A DNA stretch of 35,950 nt from Gammaproteobacteria bacterium (GTDB taxonomy: Bacteria > Pseudomonadota > Gammaproteobacteria > Steroidobacterales > Steroidobacteraceae). The stretch spans positions 138,344 through 174,293 of the forward strand of contig VGUH01000002.1 in NCBI GenBank assembly GCA_016874295.1, in the 5' to 3' direction. The notes below the pieces were generated by a model. That model saw only the letters and a program-made list of their open reading frames with translations, was not told the DNA's origin and ran no database searches. The stretch's first letter is position 1. Each line of letters begins with the position of its first letter. The position numbers were made by a program, and so were the translations under genes. Shown here one piece after another: positions 16,846-27,470 of the stretch.

Positions 16846-16851
16846 TATAAT
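16846..16851 (+). promoter_or_regulatory. Candidate -10 box (TATAAT) six bases before the cyclase-family gene
   Basis: An exact TATAAT ends six bases before the ATG. A sigma-70 promoter here would start transcription at or next to the ATG, giving a leaderless mRNA. No Shine-Dalgarno sequence precedes this ATG, which agrees. No -35 hexamer is visible 16-18 bases upstream. On the minus strand the same bases read TATAGT, a possible -10 for the divergent secreted protein. Confidence 0.5.
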
Positions 16852-16857
16852 TGCACG

Positions 16858-17676
16858 ATGACGGTCATGCAGTTCGTGTGGGGCGGCCAGCCGTACCGGG
16901 TCGACTTTGCGAACCCCATTTCCCTCGCCATCCCGCTCGACTTCGCGGGCCCCCAGCCCGCGTGTTTCGGCGCGCCGCGCGCGGGTGCGCAGCCGCTGCG
17001 CGCCGGTGGCTTCACCGGCGACACGCGCGCGGGCGGCAGCTGCAACTGCGAGGTCCTGACGCTCGCGCCGCACTGCAACGGCACGCATACGGAATGCGTC
17101 GGCCACCTGACCGACCAGCGCGTCGCGGTCAGCGAGTGCCTGCCCGGCGGTGTCGAACTCGCCCGGCTCGTGACGGTCGAACCCGTGACCGCCGGGGACG
17201 CGGGCGAGGACAGCGATCCGCGGCCGGCACCGGGTGACCGCCTGGTGACGGCGGCGGCGCTCGCGGGCTGTGTGGCGGACCACGCGGGCCCGCGAACCAC
17301 GGCGCTCATCGTGCGCACGCAGCGGGACGGGCAGCCGCTGCGCCGCTACGAAGGCGAAGCGCCCGCGCCCTACCTGTCGCGCCAGGCCGCCGCCTGGCTG
17401 GTCGAGCGCGGCGTCGAGACGCTGGTGCTCGACCTGCCCTCCGCCGACCGTGCCGACGACGGCGGCCGCCTGACCGCGCACCGCGTGTTCTTCGGCCTGC
17501 CGCCCGGGTCGCGCGACGTGAGCGCAGCGCGCCGTCCGCGTGCGAGCATCACCGAGCTCGCGTGGATCCATGCCGGGGTCGCCGACGGCTGCTACCTGCT
17601 CGACCTGCAGATCCCGCCCTTCCTCAGCGACGCGGTGCCCTCGCGCCCCCTGCTCTATCCCGTGCAGCCGGCATGA
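16858..17676 (+). CDS. Cyclase-family metal hydrolase, putative kynurenine formamidase
   Basis: The 272-residue protein belongs to the metal-dependent 'cyclase' family that includes bacterial kynurenine formamidase KynB. The metal motif is H72-C-N-G-T-H77-T-E79-x3-H83, a variant of HxGTHxDxPxH with Glu for Asp and one extra residue. Tight ATGA coupling to kynureninase supports action on N-formylkynurenine to give kynurenine, but function is inferred from context. It is longer than typical KynB (about 210 residues), with extra sequence around residues 100-160, so another amide or ester substrate is possible. No tryptophan 2,3-dioxygenase gene is in the window. The message may be leaderless. 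Confidence 0.82.
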   Translation: MTVMQFVWGGQPYRVDFANPISLAIPLDFAGPQPACFGAPRAGAQPLRAGGFTGDTRAGGSCNCEVLTLAPHCNGTHTECVGHLTDQRVAVSECLPGGVELARLVTVEPVTAGDAGEDSDPRPAPGDRLVTAAALAGCVADHAGPRTTALIVRTQRDGQPLRRYEGEAPAPYLSRQAAAWLVERGVETLVLDLPSADRADDGGRLTAHRVFFGLPPGSRDVSAARRPRASITELAWIHAGVADGCYLLDLQIPPFLSDAVPSRPLLYPVQPA

Positions 17677-18947
17677 ACGCCGACCATTCGCTCGAAGCGG
17701 CGCGCGCGCGCGACGCGGCGGACCCGGCGAATGCGCAGCGCGGGCAGTTCCACTTTCCGCGCCGGCCGGATGGCGGCGAGGTCGTCTACCTGTGCGGCAA
17801 TTCGCTCGGGCTGCAGCCCCGCCGCGCGTCCGCCGACGTCGAGGCGTTCATGGACGAGTGGCGGCGGCTCGGCGTGCTCGGCTATCACGACCCGCAGGCC
17901 GACTGGCTGAACCTGCACCAGCGCCTGCTGCCGACCGCCGCCGCGCTCGCCGGCGCAAGGCCGGCCGAGGCGGTCGTCATGCATTCGCTGACGATCAACC
18001 TGCACCTGCTCATGGCGAGTTTCTACCGGCCGACCCGCGAGCGGCACGTCATCCTCATCGAGCAGGGCGCTTTCCCCTCCGACCGGTATGCGGTCGCCTC
18101 GCAGATCGCCTGGCACGGCTTCGATCCGGCGACGGCCCTCGTACAGGTCGGTCCGCGCGCGGGCGAGCACCTGCTGCGGCACGAGGACCTCGTGGCCGAG
18201 ATCTCGCGCCAGGGCGCGCGGCTCGCCCTCGTGCTGCTGCCGGGCGTGCAGTACCTGACTGGCCAGCGCCTCGACATCGCGGCGCTGGCGGGGGCGGCGC
18301 ACGGCGTCGGCGCGCTCGCCGGCTTCGACCTCGCGCACGCGATCGGCAACCTGCCGCTCGCCCTGCACGACTGGAACGCAGACTTCGCCGCCTGGTGCTC
18401 GTACAAGTACCTGAACGGGGGCCCCGGGGCGACGGCCGGCGCCTTCGTGCACGAGCGGCACTTCGGCAGCGGCCGGCCGCGCCTGGCCGGCTGGTGGGGC
18501 AACGACCTCGATACGCGCTTCGAGATGGCGGAACCGTTCCGGCCCTGCCACGGCGCCGCCGGCTGGCAGGTGAGCAATCATCCCCTGCTCGGCATGGTGC
18601 CGCTGCAGGCGTCGTTCGCGCAGTTCGCGGCCGTCGGACTGCCGGCGCTGCGTGCCCGCTCGCTGGCGCTCACGGGGTGGCTGGAACGGCTGCTGGACAC
18701 GCGGCTCGCGGGCCGTATCGAGATCCTGAGCCCGCGCGATCCCGAGGCGCGCGGCGCACAGCTTTCCGTACGCCTCAGCGGCACGCGCGGCAGCGGCCGT
18801 GCCCTCTTCGATCGCCTGCTCGCCGAGGGACTCACCTGCGACTGGCGCGAGCCGGACGTGATCCGCCTCGCGCCCGCGCCGATGTACAACTCCTACGAGG
18901 ACTGCTGGCGCGCCGTGGCGCTGATCGACGCGGCGCTCAGCGCCTGA
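17673..18947 (+). CDS. kynU: Kynureninase
   Basis: KynU cleaves kynurenine to anthranilate and alanine (and 3-hydroxykynurenine to 3-hydroxyanthranilate) using PLP. The 424-residue product has VYLCGNSLGLQP near the N-terminus, MHSLTINLHLLM and GFDLAHAIGNLPL. The PLP lysine is Lys245 in WCSYKYLNGGPG, and the C-terminal part has RLAPAPMYNSYEDCW. Length and motifs fit a full enzyme. The ATG overlaps the cyclase-family gene by ATGA, forming a two-gene operon. Its 3' end overlaps the converging folA by 11 bases. The pair sits between apaH and folA, which are neighbours in E. coli, so it is probably a lineage-specific insertion. Confidence 0.96.
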   Translation: MNADHSLEAARARDAADPANAQRGQFHFPRRPDGGEVVYLCGNSLGLQPRRASADVEAFMDEWRRLGVLGYHDPQADWLNLHQRLLPTAAALAGARPAEAVVMHSLTINLHLLMASFYRPTRERHVILIEQGAFPSDRYAVASQIAWHGFDPATALVQVGPRAGEHLLRHEDLVAEISRQGARLALVLLPGVQYLTGQRLDIAALAGAAHGVGALAGFDLAHAIGNLPLALHDWNADFAAWCSYKYLNGGPGATAGAFVHERHFGSGRPRLAGWWGNDLDTRFEMAEPFRPCHGAAGWQVSNHPLLGMVPLQASFAQFAAVGLPALRARSLALTGWLERLLDTRLAGRIEILSPRDPEARGAQLSVRLSGTRGSGRALFDRLLAEGLTCDWREPDVIRLAPAPMYNSYEDCWRAVALIDAALSA

Positions 18948-19425
18948 CGAGCGTCACGAAGCTGAACGGATGCGCATGGCGCGCGTCCGCATCGTGCCGT
19001 TCACGGAAGGTTTCGCGCCAGTCGGCGCGGTCGAAGCCTGCGAGCCAGACGTCGCCTTCCGGCGCGGCGTGCACCTCCGTCAGCTCGAGGCGGCCGATGA
19101 TCGGCCAGGCGATCGAGAAGAGTTCCGCGCCGCCGATCACGAACAGCGTCGCCGCGCCCGCGCGCGCGGCGGCCTCCTCCAGCGAAGCGACCCGCTCGGC
19201 GCCGGGCGCGTGCCAGCCGGCGCTGCGCGTCAGCACGAGGCTGCGCCGCCCCGGCAGGGGCCGGCCGATGGAGTCCCAGGTCTTGCGACCCATGAGCATC
19301 GCGTGGCCCATGGTGAGCGCCTTGAAGCGCTTGAGGTCGTCGGGCAGGTGCCAGGGCAGGCCGTTGCCGCGGCCGATCACGCCGTTGTCAGCCATCGCGA
19401 CGATTGCGACCGCGCTCGCCCGCAC
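18937..19425 (-). CDS. folA: Dihydrofolate reductase
   Basis: FolA reduces dihydrofolate to tetrahydrofolate with NADPH, regenerating the cofactor oxidised by thymidylate synthase. The 162-residue product has VAIVAMADNGVIG, the active-site LPWHLPDDLKRFK (Asp30 corresponds to Asp27 of E. coli), GRKTWDSIGRPLPGR and FVIGGAELF. The start is GTG. It is the last gene of the rlmI-lgt-thyA-folA block, 9 bases after thyA, matching its metabolic partner. It overlaps kynU tail to tail. Confidence 0.96.
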   Translation of the reverse strand: MRASAVAIVAMADNGVIGRGNGLPWHLPDDLKRFKALTMGHAMLMGRKTWDSIGRPLPGRRSLVLTRSAGWHAPGAERVASLEEAAARAGAATLFVIGGAELFSIAWPIIGRLELTEVHAAPEGDVWLAGFDRADWRETFRERHDADARHAHPFSFVTLVRR

Positions 19426-19434
19426 GGGCGCGCT

Positions 19435-20229
19435 TCAGACCGCGACGGGCGCGCGGATCGCGGCCTGCGGCTCGTAGCCGAGGACCTGGAAGTCCTCGTA
19501 CCGGTAGTCACCGATATCCGCCGGACGGCGCAGCAGCGCAAGCGTCGGCAACGGCAGCGGCGTGCGCGCGAGCTGGGTATCGGCCTGCGCCAGGTGATTC
19601 AGGTACAGGTGGCAGTCACCCCCGGTCCAGATGAGCTCGCCGACCGCGAGGTCCGCCTGCTGGGCGAGAATGTGCGTCAGGAGCGCGTAGGACGCGACAT
19701 TGAACGGCACGCCGAGGAACACGTCGGCGCTGCGCTGGTACACCTGCAGCGAGAGCCGGCCGTCAGCCACGTAGCACTGGAAGAAAGCGTGGCAGGGCGC
19801 GAGCGCCATCTTCTCCAGCTCGCCGACATTCCAGGCACTCACGATGATGCGCCGCGAATCCGGTTCGTTGCGCAACTGGTGAACGACGCGGGCGACCTGG
19901 TCCAGGTGCCGCCCGTCCGCAGTCGCCCAGGCACGCCATTGCCGGCCGTAGACCGGCCCGAGCTCGCCGGCTTCATCCGCCCACTCGTCCCAGATCGTCA
20001 CGCCCTTCTCCCGCAGCGAGCCGACATTCGTCTCGCCGCGCAGGAACCAGAGCAGCTCCTCGATCACGGACTTCACGTGCACGCGCTTGGTCGTGACCAG
20101 CGGAAAGCCCGCGCTCAGGTCGAAGCGTAGCTGCTGGCCGAACACGGAGCGCGTGCCGGTGCCGGTGCGGTCCGATTTCTCGGTGCCGTGATCACGGATC
20201 AGGCGCAGCAGGTCGAGGTAGGCGCGCAT
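19435..20229 (-). CDS. thyA: Thymidylate synthase
   Basis: ThyA makes dTMP from dUMP with methylene-tetrahydrofolate. The product is 264 residues, the same length as the E. coli enzyme, with the nucleophile at Cys146 in [12 protein letters not shown]. Other signatures are [30 protein letters not shown] and [18 protein letters not shown] ([11 protein letters not shown]) is chosen because it gives the standard N-terminus. It lies one base after the lgt stop and 9 bases before folA. Confidence 0.98.
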   Translation of the reverse strand: MRAYLDLLRLIRDHGTEKSDRTGTGTRSVFGQQLRFDLSAGFPLVTTKRVHVKSVIEELLWFLRGETNVGSLREKGVTIWDEWADEAGELGPVYGRQWRAWATADGRHLDQVARVVHQLRNEPDSRRIIVSAWNVGELEKMALAPCHAFFQCYVADGRLSLQVYQRSADVFLGVPFNVASYALLTHILAQQADLAVGELIWTGGDCHLYLNHLAQADTQLARTPLPLPTLALLRRPADIGDYRYEDFQVLGYEPQAAIRAPVAV

Positions 20230-20230
20230 G

Positions 20231-21022
20231 TCAGAGGTAGTTTCCCGAAGGCTGACGCCGAGTGTAAGCCCAGCCGAGCATCGCGAGGCCGGCAATCAGC
20301 ACCGGCAGCGACAGGAGCTGCCCCATCGTCAGCCAGCCGAAGGCCAGGTAGCCGAAGTCGGCATCCGGCACCCGGATGAACTCGACGGCGATGCGGAACA
20401 CCCCGTAGAGCGCCAGGAACAGCCCCGCGGGCGCGAGCCGCGGGCGCGGCTTCGCCGTGAACCACCAGAGGATCGCGAACAGCACTAGGCCCTCGAGCGC
20501 CGCCTCGTAGAGTTGCGACGGATGCAGCACCTCGCCGCGCACCTGTACGCCCCAGGGCAGGTCCGTGGGCTTGCCCCACAGCTCGCCGTTGATGAAGTTG
20601 CCGATCCGCCCGGCGAACAGGCCGACCGCGGGCAGGGGCGCCATGAAGTCGAACACGTCCGCGATGCGCCGGCCCCGGCGCCGGGCGAAGAGCGCGATGG
20701 CGATCATGACGCCCGCGAGCGCGCCGTGGAACGACATGCCGCCCTGCCAGACGCGAATGATCGCGAGCGGGTCGGCCAGCAGCGAGTCAAAGCCGTAGAC
20801 GAGGATCCAGCCGAGACGACCGCCGAAGATCACGCCGACCGCCGCAAAGAAGATGAGGTCGTCGACGTCCACCGGCTTCCAGGTCGAGCCGGGCGCGGCC
20901 GCGCGCCGGCGCCCGAGCCACCAGCCGGCGACGAAGCCGAGCACATACATGAGCCCGTACCAGTGCACCTTGACCGGGCCGAGCGAGAACGCGACCGGAT
21001 CGATATCGGGATACGCGATCAT
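20231..21022 (-). CDS. lgt: Prolipoprotein diacylglyceryl transferase
   Basis: Lgt moves diacylglycerol from phosphatidylglycerol to the lipobox cysteine of prolipoproteins such as RlpA in this window. The 263-residue integral membrane protein has about seven hydrophobic helices. Signatures are SFHGALAG (His99), the Lgt signature [13 protein letters not shown] (residues 138-150), and HPSQLYEA. The C-terminal periplasmic/TM part has [11 protein letters not shown]. The ATG overlaps the stop of the rlmI-like gene by ATGA, and thyA follows one base after its stop. The lgt-thyA order is conserved in gammaproteobacteria. Confidence 0.97.
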   Translation of the reverse strand: MIAYPDIDPVAFSLGPVKVHWYGLMYVLGFVAGWWLGRRRAAAPGSTWKPVDVDDLIFFAAVGVIFGGRLGWILVYGFDSLLADPLAIIRVWQGGMSFHGALAGVMIAIALFARRRGRRIADVFDFMAPLPAVGLFAGRIGNFINGELWGKPTDLPWGVQVRGEVLHPSQLYEAALEGLVLFAILWWFTAKPRPRLAPAGLFLALYGVFRIAVEFIRVPDADFGYLAFGWLTMGQLLSLPVLIAGLAMLGWAYTRRQPSGNYL

Positions 21023-22242
21023 CCGTCGGTCACCCGGAACAGGAAGGCCCTGAGATAACGCGTCTCGTCGATCGCCGGGTGCACGGGATGATCCGGGGAC
21101 TGCCCGCCCACGGCGACCAGCTGCGCGAAGCGCCCGAGGTGGCGCGCCGCGCGCTGCACAGCATCCACCAGCTCGCCGGGCGCGAGGTGATACGAGCAGG
21201 AGCAGGACATCAGGAGCCCGTCGCGGTCGAGGAGCTGCATGGCGAGCTGGTTGATGCGGCGATAGGCCGCGAGCCCCTTCGGGTGATCCTTGTTGCGCTT
21301 GATGAACGCCGGCGGATCGACGACCACGGCATCGTACCGGCGCCGCGCGGCGTGCAGGGCCTCGAGCGTGTCGAATGCATCGCCCTCGAGCAGCTCGACC
21401 TCGAGCCCGTTGGCGTCAGCCGTCGCCGAGGCCGCGGCGAGCGCCGGCCCCGAGGAGTCGACGCAGGTGACCGACTGCGCGCCGGCACGCGCCGCCTGCA
21501 AGCCGAAGGCGCCGGCGTAGCTGAAGACGTCGAGCACGCGCGCGCCGCGCGCATGGCCCGCGAACAGCGCACGGTTCGAAGTCTGGTCGAAATACCAGCC
21601 GGTCTTCTGGCCCGCGGCGAGCGGGACGCGGAAATTGACGCCGCCTTCCGGCACCTCGACGGTATCCGGCACGTCGCCGAAGGCGGTCTCGACGTAGCGC
21701 GGCAAGCCCTCGAGCTCCCGGACCGGCGAGTCGTTCTTCCACAGGAGTGCCGCCGGCGCGACGACCTTGACGAGCGCCTCCTCGACCCAGGTCTTCATCG
21801 CCTCCATGCCCGCCGTGCCGAGCTGGGCGACCAGCACATCGCCGTAGCGATCCACGACCAGGCCCGGCAGCAGGTCGCCTTCCCCGTACGCCAGCCGGTA
21901 GCAGGACGCAGCCGCGAACCGGCTGCGCAGCGCGAGGGCGACCTTGAGCCGGTGCACGAGCAGCGACCTGCCGGGCGGATAGTCGGGGTCGCGGCCGAGG
22001 AGGCGCGCGCTGATAAGCGTGCGCGGATTCACGTAGGCGTAGCCGAGGAAGCGGCCGGCGCTCGACTGCACGGCGGCGTGCGCACCCGGTTCGAACGCCG
22101 TGAGTGGCGTCGCCTCGACGTCCACCTCGTTCGAGAAGATCCACAGATGGCCCGCCTGGAGGCGGCGTTCCTCCTGGCGTTTCAGAACGAGCGGCGGCAG
22201 CGCGCTGCCCGCGGCGGCGGCGGATTCGGGCTGGCTCGACAT
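21019..22242 (-). CDS. rlmI: 23S rRNA cytosine-C5 methyltransferase, RlmI family
   Basis: RlmI-type enzymes make m5C1962 in 23S rRNA. The 407-residue product has an N-terminal PUA domain (about residues 18-95; LKRQEERRLQAGHLWIFSNE), a central domain with AYGEGDLLPGLVVDRYGD, and a C-terminal Rossmann methyltransferase domain. The last carries VLDVFSYAGAFGLQAARAGA, DAVVVDPPAFIK and the catalytic-cysteine region CSCSYHL. ATG at 22242 (MSSQPE) is chosen as the first ATG before the PUA domain; the preceding in-frame stretch is unlikely to be coding. It is divergent from the DUF255 gene and coupled to lgt. Related RlmI-like enzymes of other specificity cannot be fully excluded. Confidence 0.9.
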   Translation of the reverse strand: MSSQPESAAAAGSALPPLVLKRQEERRLQAGHLWIFSNEVDVEATPLTAFEPGAHAAVQSSAGRFLGYAYVNPRTLISARLLGRDPDYPPGRSLLVHRLKVALALRSRFAAASCYRLAYGEGDLLPGLVVDRYGDVLVAQLGTAGMEAMKTWVEEALVKVVAPAALLWKNDSPVRELEGLPRYVETAFGDVPDTVEVPEGGVNFRVPLAAGQKTGWYFDQTSNRALFAGHARGARVLDVFSYAGAFGLQAARAGAQSVTCVDSSGPALAAASATADANGLEVELLEGDAFDTLEALHAARRRYDAVVVDPPAFIKRNKDHPKGLAAYRRINQLAMQLLDRDGLLMSCSCSYHLAPGELVDAVQRAARHLGRFAQLVAVGGQSPDHPVHPAIDETRYLRAFLFRVTDG

Positions 22243-22301
22243 GCGGGAACGAAGCGCGGTGGCTATAGTGACCGCAATTCTAACCGACCCCGGCGGCATT
22301 C

Positions 22302-24303
<2,002 letters not shown>

Positions 24304-24323
<20 letters not shown>

Positions 24324-24762
24324 AGTCGGCAAGCCCGGGGTCCTCGCTCGTACTGCGCGGCAGCGAGTCGCCGACCTCGATCCAGCCGGCGCGCTGGTCG
24401 TAGAAAATGTGGCACTGCGGCTCGCGGTCGATAGCGCCCGGGAAGGCGGGGCGGACGACGTGGATCTCGCCCGGGCAGACGGTGGACGCGAAGAACAGCG
24501 TCGTGCCGCAGGTCGGGCAAAAGCCGCGCCGGCTTTGCGGCGTGGACTGGTACCAGGCGGGCTGCGCGGAGCCCGGCAGGTAGCGGAAGCGCTCCTCGGC
24601 CGCGCCCACCCAGCTCACGAACGCGGCGCCATGCGCTTCGCGACACCAGCGGCAATGGCAGTGCGCGAAGAACAGCGACGGCGGCGTCACCGCGAAACGC
24701 ACGGCACCGCACAGGCAGCGGCCCTCGAAATCGCCTGACGGCAGCCACTTCGGATCGGTCAT
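24304..24762 (-). CDS. GFA-family zinc protein
   Basis: The 152-residue product has the seven-cysteine zinc pattern of the glutathione-dependent formaldehyde-activating (GFA) family: Cys16 and Cys18 in [10 protein letters not shown], Cys35, Cys37 and Cys40 in CHCRWC, and Cys82 and Cys85 in FCPTCGTTL. Despite the name, most family members have unknown substrates. ATG at 24762 shares ATGA with the upstream small membrane protein. Its 3' end overlaps the DUF255 gene by 20 bases. Nothing nearby suggests formaldehyde metabolism. Confidence 0.9.
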
Positions 24763-25169
24763 CTCGCACCCCGCGCGAGCCGCAGGCTCGCAGCCGCCTG
24801 GAGCATCACGCCGGCAAACAGCGCGTAGAGCCCGGACGCGCTGAGCGCTCCGGGCGCGCGTCCTGCCATCGGCTCGGCGAAGAACGCGAAGAACAGCATG
24901 ACGGCGCTCGCGAGCGCCAGCAGCGACCCGGCAATCGCGGCGCCACGACGCCCGGCGCCGTCGGGCAGCGCGTACCGGAGGCCGAGCGCGAGGTTCACGA
25001 GGCCGGCTGCGAGGATGTAGATGTGGCGCGAGCGGAACAGGAGGCGGTCGCCCCAATCGAGCGTCGCGAGCGCCGGATGGTGCCCGGACATGACGAGCCC
25101 CGTCACCAGGAAGGCGCTGACCGTGATCGCGCCGACGACGAGGTGCGCCGTGCGCAGAGTCCCCTGCAT
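24759..25169 (-). CDS. Small four-helix membrane protein, unknown function
   Basis: I do not recognise a named family with confidence. The 136-residue product has four predicted membrane helices, at about residues 7-26, 49-66, 75-96 and 108-128. A short loop between the first two (SGHHPALATLDWGDRLLFRS) contains two adjacent histidines, and the ends are arginine-rich. It is coupled by ATGA to the GFA gene. The ATG sits inside CATG, which is also a potential start of the divergent dehydratase, leaving little room for a promoter between them. Confidence 0.75.
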   Translation of the reverse strand: MQGTLRTAHLVVGAITVSAFLVTGLVMSGHHPALATLDWGDRLLFRSRHIYILAAGLVNLALGLRYALPDGAGRRGAAIAGSLLALASAVMLFFAFFAEPMAGRAPGALSASGLYALFAGVMLQAAASLRLARGAR

Positions 25170-25188
25170 GCGGCTAACATTACATCCG

Positions 25189-26184
25189 GTGAACGCAGCA
25201 TACGAGTCCCCGCCCCTGCCCGGCTTCGCCGACATCGAGGCGGCCGCCACCCGGCTCGCCGGTGTCGCGCGCCGCACGCCGCTGCTCGGCGACACTCCGC
25301 TCGACGAGGCCGTGGCCGGCCGCCTGCTGTTCAAGGCCGAATGCCTGCAGCGCAACGGCTCGTTCAAGTTCCGCGGCGCGTACAACCGACTGGTGCAGCT
25401 TGATGCCGCGGCACGCCGCGCCGGCGTCGTCGCGTTCTCGTCCGGCAACCATGCCCAGGGCGTTGCGGCCGCGGCGCGCATGCTCGGTATCCCGGCGACC
25501 ATCGTGATGCCCGCGAACGCACCGGCCATCAAGCTCGAGAACACACGCGCGCTCGGCGCCGAGGTCGTGCTCTATGACCGCTTCAGCGAGGATCGCGAAG
25601 GCATCGCCCGGCGGATCGTCGCGGAGCGCGGCGCGACGCTGGTGCCGGCCTACGACGACCCGCATATCGTCGCCGGCCAGGGCACGGCCGGCCTCGAGCT
25701 GGTGCAGCAGGCACGCGAGCTCGGGCTCACGCCCGACCAAGTGCTGGTCCCGACCAGCGGCGGCGGGCTCACGGCGGGCACGGCGATCGCGGTGCGCACG
25801 CTCATGCCGGCCGCGGCCGTGTACGGCGTCGAGCCCGAGGCCTTCGACGACACGCGGCGCTCGCTCGCGGCCGGTACCCTGCTGAACAACCCGCCCGAGG
25901 CGCGCTCGATCTGCGACGCGCTGCAGTCCTCGCCGCCGGGGCGGATCACGTTCGCCATCAACCGCGGGCTGCTGGCCGGTGTCCTGACGGTCAGCGACCG
26001 GGAGGTCGAGACCGCCATGGCGCGCGCCTTTCGCGACCTCAAGCTGGTGGTCGAGCCGGGCGGCGCGGTCGCGCTCGCGGCCGCGCTGGCGGGAAGGCTC
26101 CCGCTCGCGGGCCGTACGACGGCCATCATTCTCTCCGGCGGGAACGTGGATCCCGCCACCTTCATCGCCGCGCTAACGCGCTAG
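25189..26184 (+). CDS. Serine/threonine dehydratase family PLP enzyme
   Basis: This fold-type II PLP enzyme resembles catabolic threonine dehydratase, serine racemase and threo-3-hydroxyaspartate ammonia-lyase. The 331-residue product has the PLP lysine at Lys60 in NGSFKFRGAYN, then SSGNHAQGVA, the phosphate-binding glycine loop PTSGGGLTAG and a C-terminal LSGGNVDP. It lacks the C-terminal regulatory domains of biosynthetic IlvA, so allosteric control by isoleucine is unlikely. The start is uncertain: GTG at 25189 is used, but an in-frame ATG at 25168 would add seven residues and overlap the divergent gene. Substrate (L-Thr, L-Ser or hydroxyaspartate) cannot be fixed from sequence. It overlaps the carbonic anhydrase gene by 12 bases tail to tail. 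Confidence 0.9.
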   Translation: MNAAYESPPLPGFADIEAAATRLAGVARRTPLLGDTPLDEAVAGRLLFKAECLQRNGSFKFRGAYNRLVQLDAAARRAGVVAFSSGNHAQGVAAAARMLGIPATIVMPANAPAIKLENTRALGAEVVLYDRFSEDREGIARRIVAERGATLVPAYDDPHIVAGQGTAGLELVQQARELGLTPDQVLVPTSGGGLTAGTAIAVRTLMPAAAVYGVEPEAFDDTRRSLAAGTLLNNPPEARSICDALQSSPPGRITFAINRGLLAGVLTVSDREVETAMARAFRDLKLVVEPGGAVALAAALAGRLPLAGRTTAIILSGGNVDPATFIAALTR

Positions 26185-26808
26185 GGGCGGGTCGAGGAAT
26201 TCGACTTTACCGGTCTCGAGCGAGTACCAGGCGCCGGTCACGACCAGGCCGTCCCTGGCGATCAGGTTCTCGATGATGGCCGAGCCGTGCCGCAGCTGTT
26301 CGACGGAGGCGCGCACGTTCGCCGTCATCGCCGCGTGCTCGACCGCGAGCGCGCCCTCGGACTCGTGGCGCGCGACGATTCCCGCCACGCCCGGCTTGAT
26401 GCGGTCGACGATGTCCAGGATGTGCGGCGAGGATTCCCGCGCCGGACGGTGCAGCTCCTCGATCGTCGCCTGGATCGCCCCGCAGGACGAGTGACCGAGC
26501 ACCACGACCAGGCGCGTGCCGAAACGGTCGGCGGCGAACTCGACGCTGCCGATCAGCGACGGCGCGACGATGTTGCCAGCGACGCGGATCACGAACAGGT
26601 CGCCGGGGCCCTGGTTGAACACGAGCTCGACCGGCACGCGCGAGTCCGAGCAGCCGAGCACGATCGCGAACGGCTCTTGGGCCGCCGTGAGCTTGGCGCG
26701 CCGCGCGGCGGTGATGAGCGTGCCGGTGCCGCGCGCGTTGGCGGCGAAACGCGCGTTGCCCTCGCGCAACCGCGCCAGCGCGTCGCGTGCCGGGACGCCG
26801 CGGCTCAC
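26173..26808 (-). CDS. Beta-class carbonic anhydrase
   Basis: The enzyme interconverts CO2 and bicarbonate. The 211-residue product has the zinc ligands Cys53, His106 and Cys109 and the Asp55-Arg57 dyad in GCSDSRVP and GHSSCGA. GDLFVIRVAGNI and GSVEFAADRFGTRLVVVLGH are also typical. The start is GTG, sharing GTGA with the HD-domain gene. It ends the nine-gene minus-strand run beginning at glnE. No bicarbonate transporter or carboxylase adjoins it, so a general housekeeping role is most likely. Confidence 0.95.
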   Translation of the reverse strand: MSRGVPARDALARLREGNARFAANARGTGTLITAARRAKLTAAQEPFAIVLGCSDSRVPVELVFNQGPGDLFVIRVAGNIVAPSLIGSVEFAADRFGTRLVVVLGHSSCGAIQATIEELHRPARESSPHILDIVDRIKPGVAGIVARHESEGALAVEHAAMTANVRASVEQLRHGSAIIENLIARDGLVVTGAWYSLETGKVEFLDPPLAR

Positions 26809-27470
26809 GGCGCGATCTCCGACTCGAGCTGGGCGAGAAAGGCGTGCAGGAACGCCGTGCGGCGCTCCGCCTCGCGCCGGCCGGCGGCGGTCTGCATCGT
26901 GCCCGCGAGTTTCAGCAGCTTCGCGTAGAAATGATCGACCGAGGCCCCCCGGTCGTCGGGTTCACGCTTGCGGCAGAACGGATCGACCGGCGCGTACACC
27001 GGCCGGCCGAGCGCCGCGCCCACCGCGAAGCAGCGCGCCAGCCCGATCGCGCCGAGCGCGTCGAGCCGGTCCGCGTCCTGCACCACCTTCGCCTCGAGGC
27101 TCTCGGGCGCGATGCCGGCGGAGTAGCTGTGCGCCTCGATCGCGTGGCGGATGCCGGGCAGCGCGGCAGCGGGATAGCCGGCGGACTCGAGGAACCGGAG
27201 CGCGTGTTCCGCTGCGAGGCGCGAAGCGCGGCCGCGCTCGGGCGAGTCCTTCGCGACGTGGACACAATCGTGCAACCAGGCGGCCGGCAGCACGACCTCG
27301 GGACGCGCGCCCTCCTTGGCTGCCAGACGCATCGCCGTGGCGACCACTCGTTCGAGGTGCGCGGGCCCGTGACCCGGGTCGCAGTCCGGCTGCTCGGCGA
27401 TGAAACGCCGGAAGCGCGGTTCCCAGGCGCGGCGCAGCGACTCGGCCGCGTCCTCCGGCAGCGCGCTCAA
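26805..27470 (-). CDS. HD-domain phosphohydrolase (YedJ/YpgQ-like)
   Basis: The 221-residue product has the HD-superfamily metal ligands in order: His of GHGPAHLERVV, the HD pair in AAWLHDCVHV, and the late Asp of VVQDADRLDALGAIGLAR. The segment SPERGRASRLAAEHALRFL between them is typical of the YedJ/YpgQ group. Substrates of that group are poorly defined (nucleotide phosphates are plausible). The start is TTG, sharing TTGA with the stop of the TfoX-domain gene, and the stop shares GTGA with the carbonic anhydrase. Confidence 0.88.
   Translation of the reverse strand: MSALPEDAAESLRRAWEPRFRRFIAEQPDCDPGHGPAHLERVVATAMRLAAKEGARPEVVLPAAWLHDCVHVAKDSPERGRASRLAAEHALRFLESAGYPAAALPGIRHAIEAHSYSAGIAPESLEAKVVQDADRLDALGAIGLARCFAVGAALGRPVYAPVDPFCRKREPDDRGASVDHFYAKLLKLAGTMQTAAGRREAERRTAFLHAFLAQLESEIAP

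Noticed and set aside
17540-19477. A 645-codon open frame across kynU and the folA 3' end
   Set aside because: It is a shifted reading of kynU with arginine-rich sequence. The real kynU frame has the PLP lysine motif and correct length.
22264-22269. TATAGT as a promoter for the DUF255 gene
   Set aside because: Five of six matches but 32 bases from the ATG and no -35 partner; not distinctive enough to list as a feature.
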